64,000 nt of DNA from DATBVX01 sp963695985 (GTDB taxonomy: Bacteria > Pseudomonadota > Gammaproteobacteria > Steroidobacterales > Steroidobacteraceae). The stretch covers positions 106,580 to 170,579 of the forward strand of contig CAVOIC010000006.1 of NCBI GenBank assembly GCA_963695985.1, given 5' to 3'. Under the pieces are notes generated by a model. It had not been told where the DNA came from. It searched no databases and was given only the letters and a program-made list of their open reading frames with translations. Numbering within the stretch: the first letter of the stretch is position 1; each line of letters opens with the position of its first letter. The position numbers and the translations under genes are program-made. Shown here one piece after another: positions 61,845 to 64,000 of the stretch.

Positions 61845-62681
61845 ACGCCGCCAGTCCTGCCCCTGTGCCAATCACGCCGCAGTCGTTCAAGTCGGACACC
61901 AAGCCGATCTGGTGCCCCGGTTGCGGCGACTACTCCGTGCTCTCCTCGCTCACCAAGGCCCTCGCCCTGCTCGAGCTCAAGCCCGAGAACGTCGTTGTCG
62001 TCTCGGGGATCGGTTGCTCATCGCGCATCCCGGCTTACACCAGCTGCTATGGCTTTCACGGCGTGCACGGCCGTGCGCTGCCCGCCGCCACTGGGCTCAA
62101 AGTCGCACGACCTGACCTCACCGTCATCACCGCGGGCGGCGATGGCGATGGCTATTCCATCGGCGGCAATCACTTCCTGCACGCGTGCCGGCGCAACGTC
62201 GATCTGACGTACATCGTCATGGATAACCACGTGTACGGCATGACCAAGGGCCAGCCCTCCCCCACGACCGAACCCGATTCGGGATTCCAAGCTCTCGCCG
62301 GGCGGCACGGGCCTGCGTACCTTTCATCCATTGGTGATCGCGCTCGCCGCCGGCGCCAATTTCGTCGCGCGCGCATTCTCGGGCGACCCGAATGGAACTG
62401 CGCGCATCATCGCCGATGCGATCCGCCATCCCGGCTTCTCCTTCATCGAGGTCTTGAGCCCCTGCGTCACGCTGCGGCCCGAGCAGCGCGAGTGGAAGAC
62501 ACAGGTGCACCCCGCGCCCGTCGGCACCACCGATGATCCGGCGCGCGCCGCCCGGCGCATCATGACCGACGACGGGTTCAACATCGGCGTGCTCTACGCC
62601 GGTAACCGCAAGCCCTACCACGCGCTGGTGCACCGAACGACCAGGCGCGCGGAGGATCTCGAGACGGAGTTCGCGTTATGA
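61841..62681 (+). CDS. korB: 2-oxoacid:ferredoxin oxidoreductase beta subunit, frameshifted
   Basis: This is a thiamine-diphosphate-binding beta subunit of about 280 codons. First frame: KPIWCPGCGDYSVLSSLTKA (CPGC cluster ligands), VSGIGCSSRIPAYTSCYGFH, GRALPAATGLKVARPDLTVI, GGDGDGYSIGGNHFLHACRR (thiamine motif), NVDLTYIVMDNHVYGMTKGQ. Near 62282 one extra G in a GGG run shifts the frame; bridging it gives DSDSKLSPGGTGLRTFHPLV. The rest continues in the second frame (IALAAGANFVARAFSGDPNG, HPGFSFIEVLSPCVTL) to a normal end at 62681. The indel in a homopolymer looks like an assembly error. Start ATG 61841 overlaps korA's stop; the stop overlaps the next gene. Confidence 0.9.
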
Positions 62682-63286
62682 AAGCACGCAAGACCAAGAA
62701 GCCCGCCGCCCGTAGCGAATCGCCGGTCGCCGCACCGCCACGCAGCCCTGCGAACGACACCGGCCACCCCGGCGCTGAGAGCGGAGAGGAATCCGAATTC
62801 CTGGCCCGCGCCTGGGCCATGGAGGTCGAGGCGGTCGAGCGCTACTCGATGCTGGCCGACACGATGGAAGAGCACAATAATCCCGAGGTGGCGGAGCTGT
62901 TTCGCAAACTCGCACGCATCGAGCAGCTGCACGCCGACGGCATCGTGGAACACAAAGAGGCGCTGCAACCGAAAGAGGCGCTGGCAGCGGAAGAGCTGCT
63001 GTGGGAAATGAGCGAAGGAATGGAGACCGCCGACCCGGGGGAGCTCCACTACCGCATGAAGCCGTATCACGCGCTGCAGATGGCGCTCGCAGCGGAGCAA
63101 CGGGCCAATCAGTTCTTCGTAAAGATGGCCCGCGCTGCGAAGTCGACCTCGGTGCGCAAGACCGCGCTGGAGATGGCGGCAGAAGAGGAGGAACACGTGC
63201 GCCTTATCGAGGATTGGATCAAGCGCACGCCACGGCCCGACGACGACTGGACCTACGACCCAGATCCTCCTGCAAGTGGGGAGTGA
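62678..63286 (+). CDS. Ferritin-like/rubrerythrin-type diiron protein
   Basis: This 202-residue protein has a charged N-terminal tail of about 40 residues, then a four-helix ferritin-like domain. Diiron ligand candidates are in RAWAMEVEAVERYSMLADTM (Glu), FRKLARIEQLHADGIVEH (ExxH), LAAEQRANQFFVKMARAA (Glu) and AAEEEEHVRLIEDW (ExxH). No rubredoxin-type CxxC pair is present, so it is a rubrerythrin-like ferritin-domain protein without the rubredoxin module. Its start overlaps korB by four bases. Such proteins remove peroxide or store iron; in an operon with oxygen-sensitive KorAB it may protect against oxygen damage. Confidence 0.85.
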   Translation: MKARKTKKPAARSESPVAAPPRSPANDTGHPGAESGEESEFLARAWAMEVEAVERYSMLADTMEEHNNPEVAELFRKLARIEQLHADGIVEHKEALQPKEALAAEELLWEMSEGMETADPGELHYRMKPYHALQMALAAEQRANQFFVKMARAAKSTSVRKTALEMAAEEEEHVRLIEDWIKRTPRPDDDWTYDPDPPASGE

Positions 63287-63290
63287 CGTC

Positions 63291-64000
63291 ATGAACGCCG
63301 GACTCGCCGGTCGGAGCGCGGTCGTAACCGGCGCATCGCGCGGCATTGGGGCGGCGATCGTCGAGGCGCTCGCCCAGCAAGGCGCGGAGCTGGCCCTGCT
63401 GGGACGCAACCTCCCGCCTCTCGAGACGCTCGCCAGTCGCCTGCCCGTGCGCGCGTTCGCCATCGCCGCCGATGTGTCCGATCCTGAATCCGTGCGCACG
63501 GCGTTCGCACGCGTGCGCGAGCACTTTCCGCGCATCGACATCCTGGTGAACAACGCGGGACAGGCGCAGTCCGCCCCCTTCGCTCGTACCGACTTCGCAC
63601 TCTGGCAGAGCATGCTCGCTGTCAATCTCAACGGTGCGTTCCTGTGCACGCGCGAGGTGTGGCCGGCGATGGTGAAACAGGACTACGGGCGCATCGTCAA
63701 CATCGCGAGTCTCGCGGGCCTCACGGGCCTGGCGTACGTCAGCGCCTACTGCGCCTCCAAGCACGGCCTCGTCGGCCTCACGCGCGCACTCGCGCGCGAA
63801 GCAGCCGCTACCGCTGTCACCGTCAACGCCGTCTGTCCCGGATACACCGAGACCGACATGGTGAAGAACGCCGTGGCCAACATCGTCGCGAAGACGGGCA
63901 AGAGCGAGGCCGAGGCGCGCGCGGCTCTCGTCGCGAGCAATCCGCAAGGACGCTTGATTCAGCCAGCGGAAGTGGCTGAATGCCGTGCTCTGGCTGTGCC
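63291..64000 (+). CDS. Short-chain dehydrogenase (3' partial), frameshifted near the window end
   Basis: This is a classical NAD(P)-dependent SDR, at least 236 codons, truncated by the window end. Motifs: SAVVTGASRGIGAAIVEALA (glycine motif), IAADVSDPES, ILVNNAGQAQS, VNIASLAG (catalytic Ser), YVSAYCASKHG (catalytic YxxxK) and VCPGYTETDM. Near 63978 one extra base appears: removing it turns the end into EVANAVLWLC, the expected family ending. It follows the ferritin-like gene by four bases in the korAB operon. Because the usual had gene (6-hydroxycyclohex-1-ene-1-carbonyl-CoA dehydrogenase, a zinc alcohol dehydrogenase in Thauera) is missing from its place, this SDR is a candidate for that step or for oxidation of 3-hydroxypimelyl-CoA. 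Confidence 0.85.
   Translation, partial: MNAGLAGRSAVVTGASRGIGAAIVEALAQQGAELALLGRNLPPLETLASRLPVRAFAIAADVSDPESVRTAFARVREHFPRIDILVNNAGQAQSAPFARTDFALWQSMLAVNLNGAFLCTREVWPAMVKQDYGRIVNIASLAGLTGLAYVSAYCASKHGLVGLTRALAREAAATAVTVNAVCPGYTETDMVKNAVANIVAKTGKSEAEARAALVASNPQGRLIQPAEVAECRALAV

Noticed and set aside
1..64000. CRISPR arrays, tRNA/rRNA genes and insertion sequences
   Set aside because: I looked for regularly spaced repeats, transposase motifs and tRNA-like stretches and found none that can be supported.

Overview
This is a GC-rich window (about 65 % by eye) from a proteobacterium that looks like a facultative anaerobe degrading aromatic compounds, probably a denitrifying beta- or gammaproteobacterium. 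The evidence is a complete Thauera-type class I benzoyl-CoA reductase locus with its dedicated ferredoxin and 2-oxoacid:ferredoxin oxidoreductase, a 4-hydroxybenzoyl-CoA reductase-like molybdenum enzyme, NnrS, and two FixL/FixJ oxygen-sensing pairs. No tRNA, rRNA, CRISPR array or insertion sequence was seen.

Layout. (1) 1-8133: a B12-dependent acyl-CoA mutase (small and large subunits), a three-subunit molybdenum hydroxylase, a CaiB-type CoA-transferase and NnrS, all on + and tightly packed. (2) 8309-11833: a UbiD-type decarboxylase and an exported CehA/McbA-type metallohydrolase on -, visibly richer in AT. (3) 12066-18480: a decaying sugar-acid cluster. An intact IlvD/Edd dehydratase and an intact GPH-type transporter lie between two remnants of one fumarylacetoacetate-hydrolase-family gene, with a frameshifted lactonase, a thiamine-enzyme stub and a haem-protein remnant. 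(4) 18484-35470: small proteins, two TetR/FixLJ regulatory units and a low-oxygen/stress island (Usp, Hsp20, LOG, hybrid kinase, host-attachment-like protein, MBL-fold nuclease-like protein, cytochrome c, G6PDH, cupin). (5) 35520-38595: a large lipoprotein beta-propeller cytochrome. (6) 38786-50472: a CoA-thioester catabolic cluster (RidA, TetR, two crotonases, SDR, acyl-CoA dehydrogenase, aryl-CoA ligase) that runs directly into hcrCAB. (7) 50486-60003 on -: oah, dch, bcrCBAD, ferredoxin, hemerythrin-like protein, two GNAT proteins and an Rrf2 regulator. (8) 60096-64000 on +: korA, korB, a ferritin-like protein and an SDR.

How it works together. An aromatic acid is activated by the ligase at 44937-46655. 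A ring substituent may be removed reductively by HcrCAB to give benzoyl-CoA. BcrCBAD dearomatises benzoyl-CoA with electrons from the ferredoxin, which KorAB re-reduces. Dch and Oah then hydrate and hydrolytically open the ring. The usual had (6-hydroxycyclohexenecarbonyl-CoA dehydrogenase) gene is not between dch and oah; the SDR after korAB is a candidate substitute. The Rrf2-GNAT pair resembles the BadM-BadL pair of Rhodopseudomonas palustris. A TetR regulator with four matching palindromes probably controls the ligase/beta-oxidation operons.

Caution: about a dozen otherwise well-conserved genes carry single-base frameshifts, mostly +1 insertions. This pattern fits assembly indels better than gene death, so those genes are described as frameshifted rather than dead unless other damage is visible.
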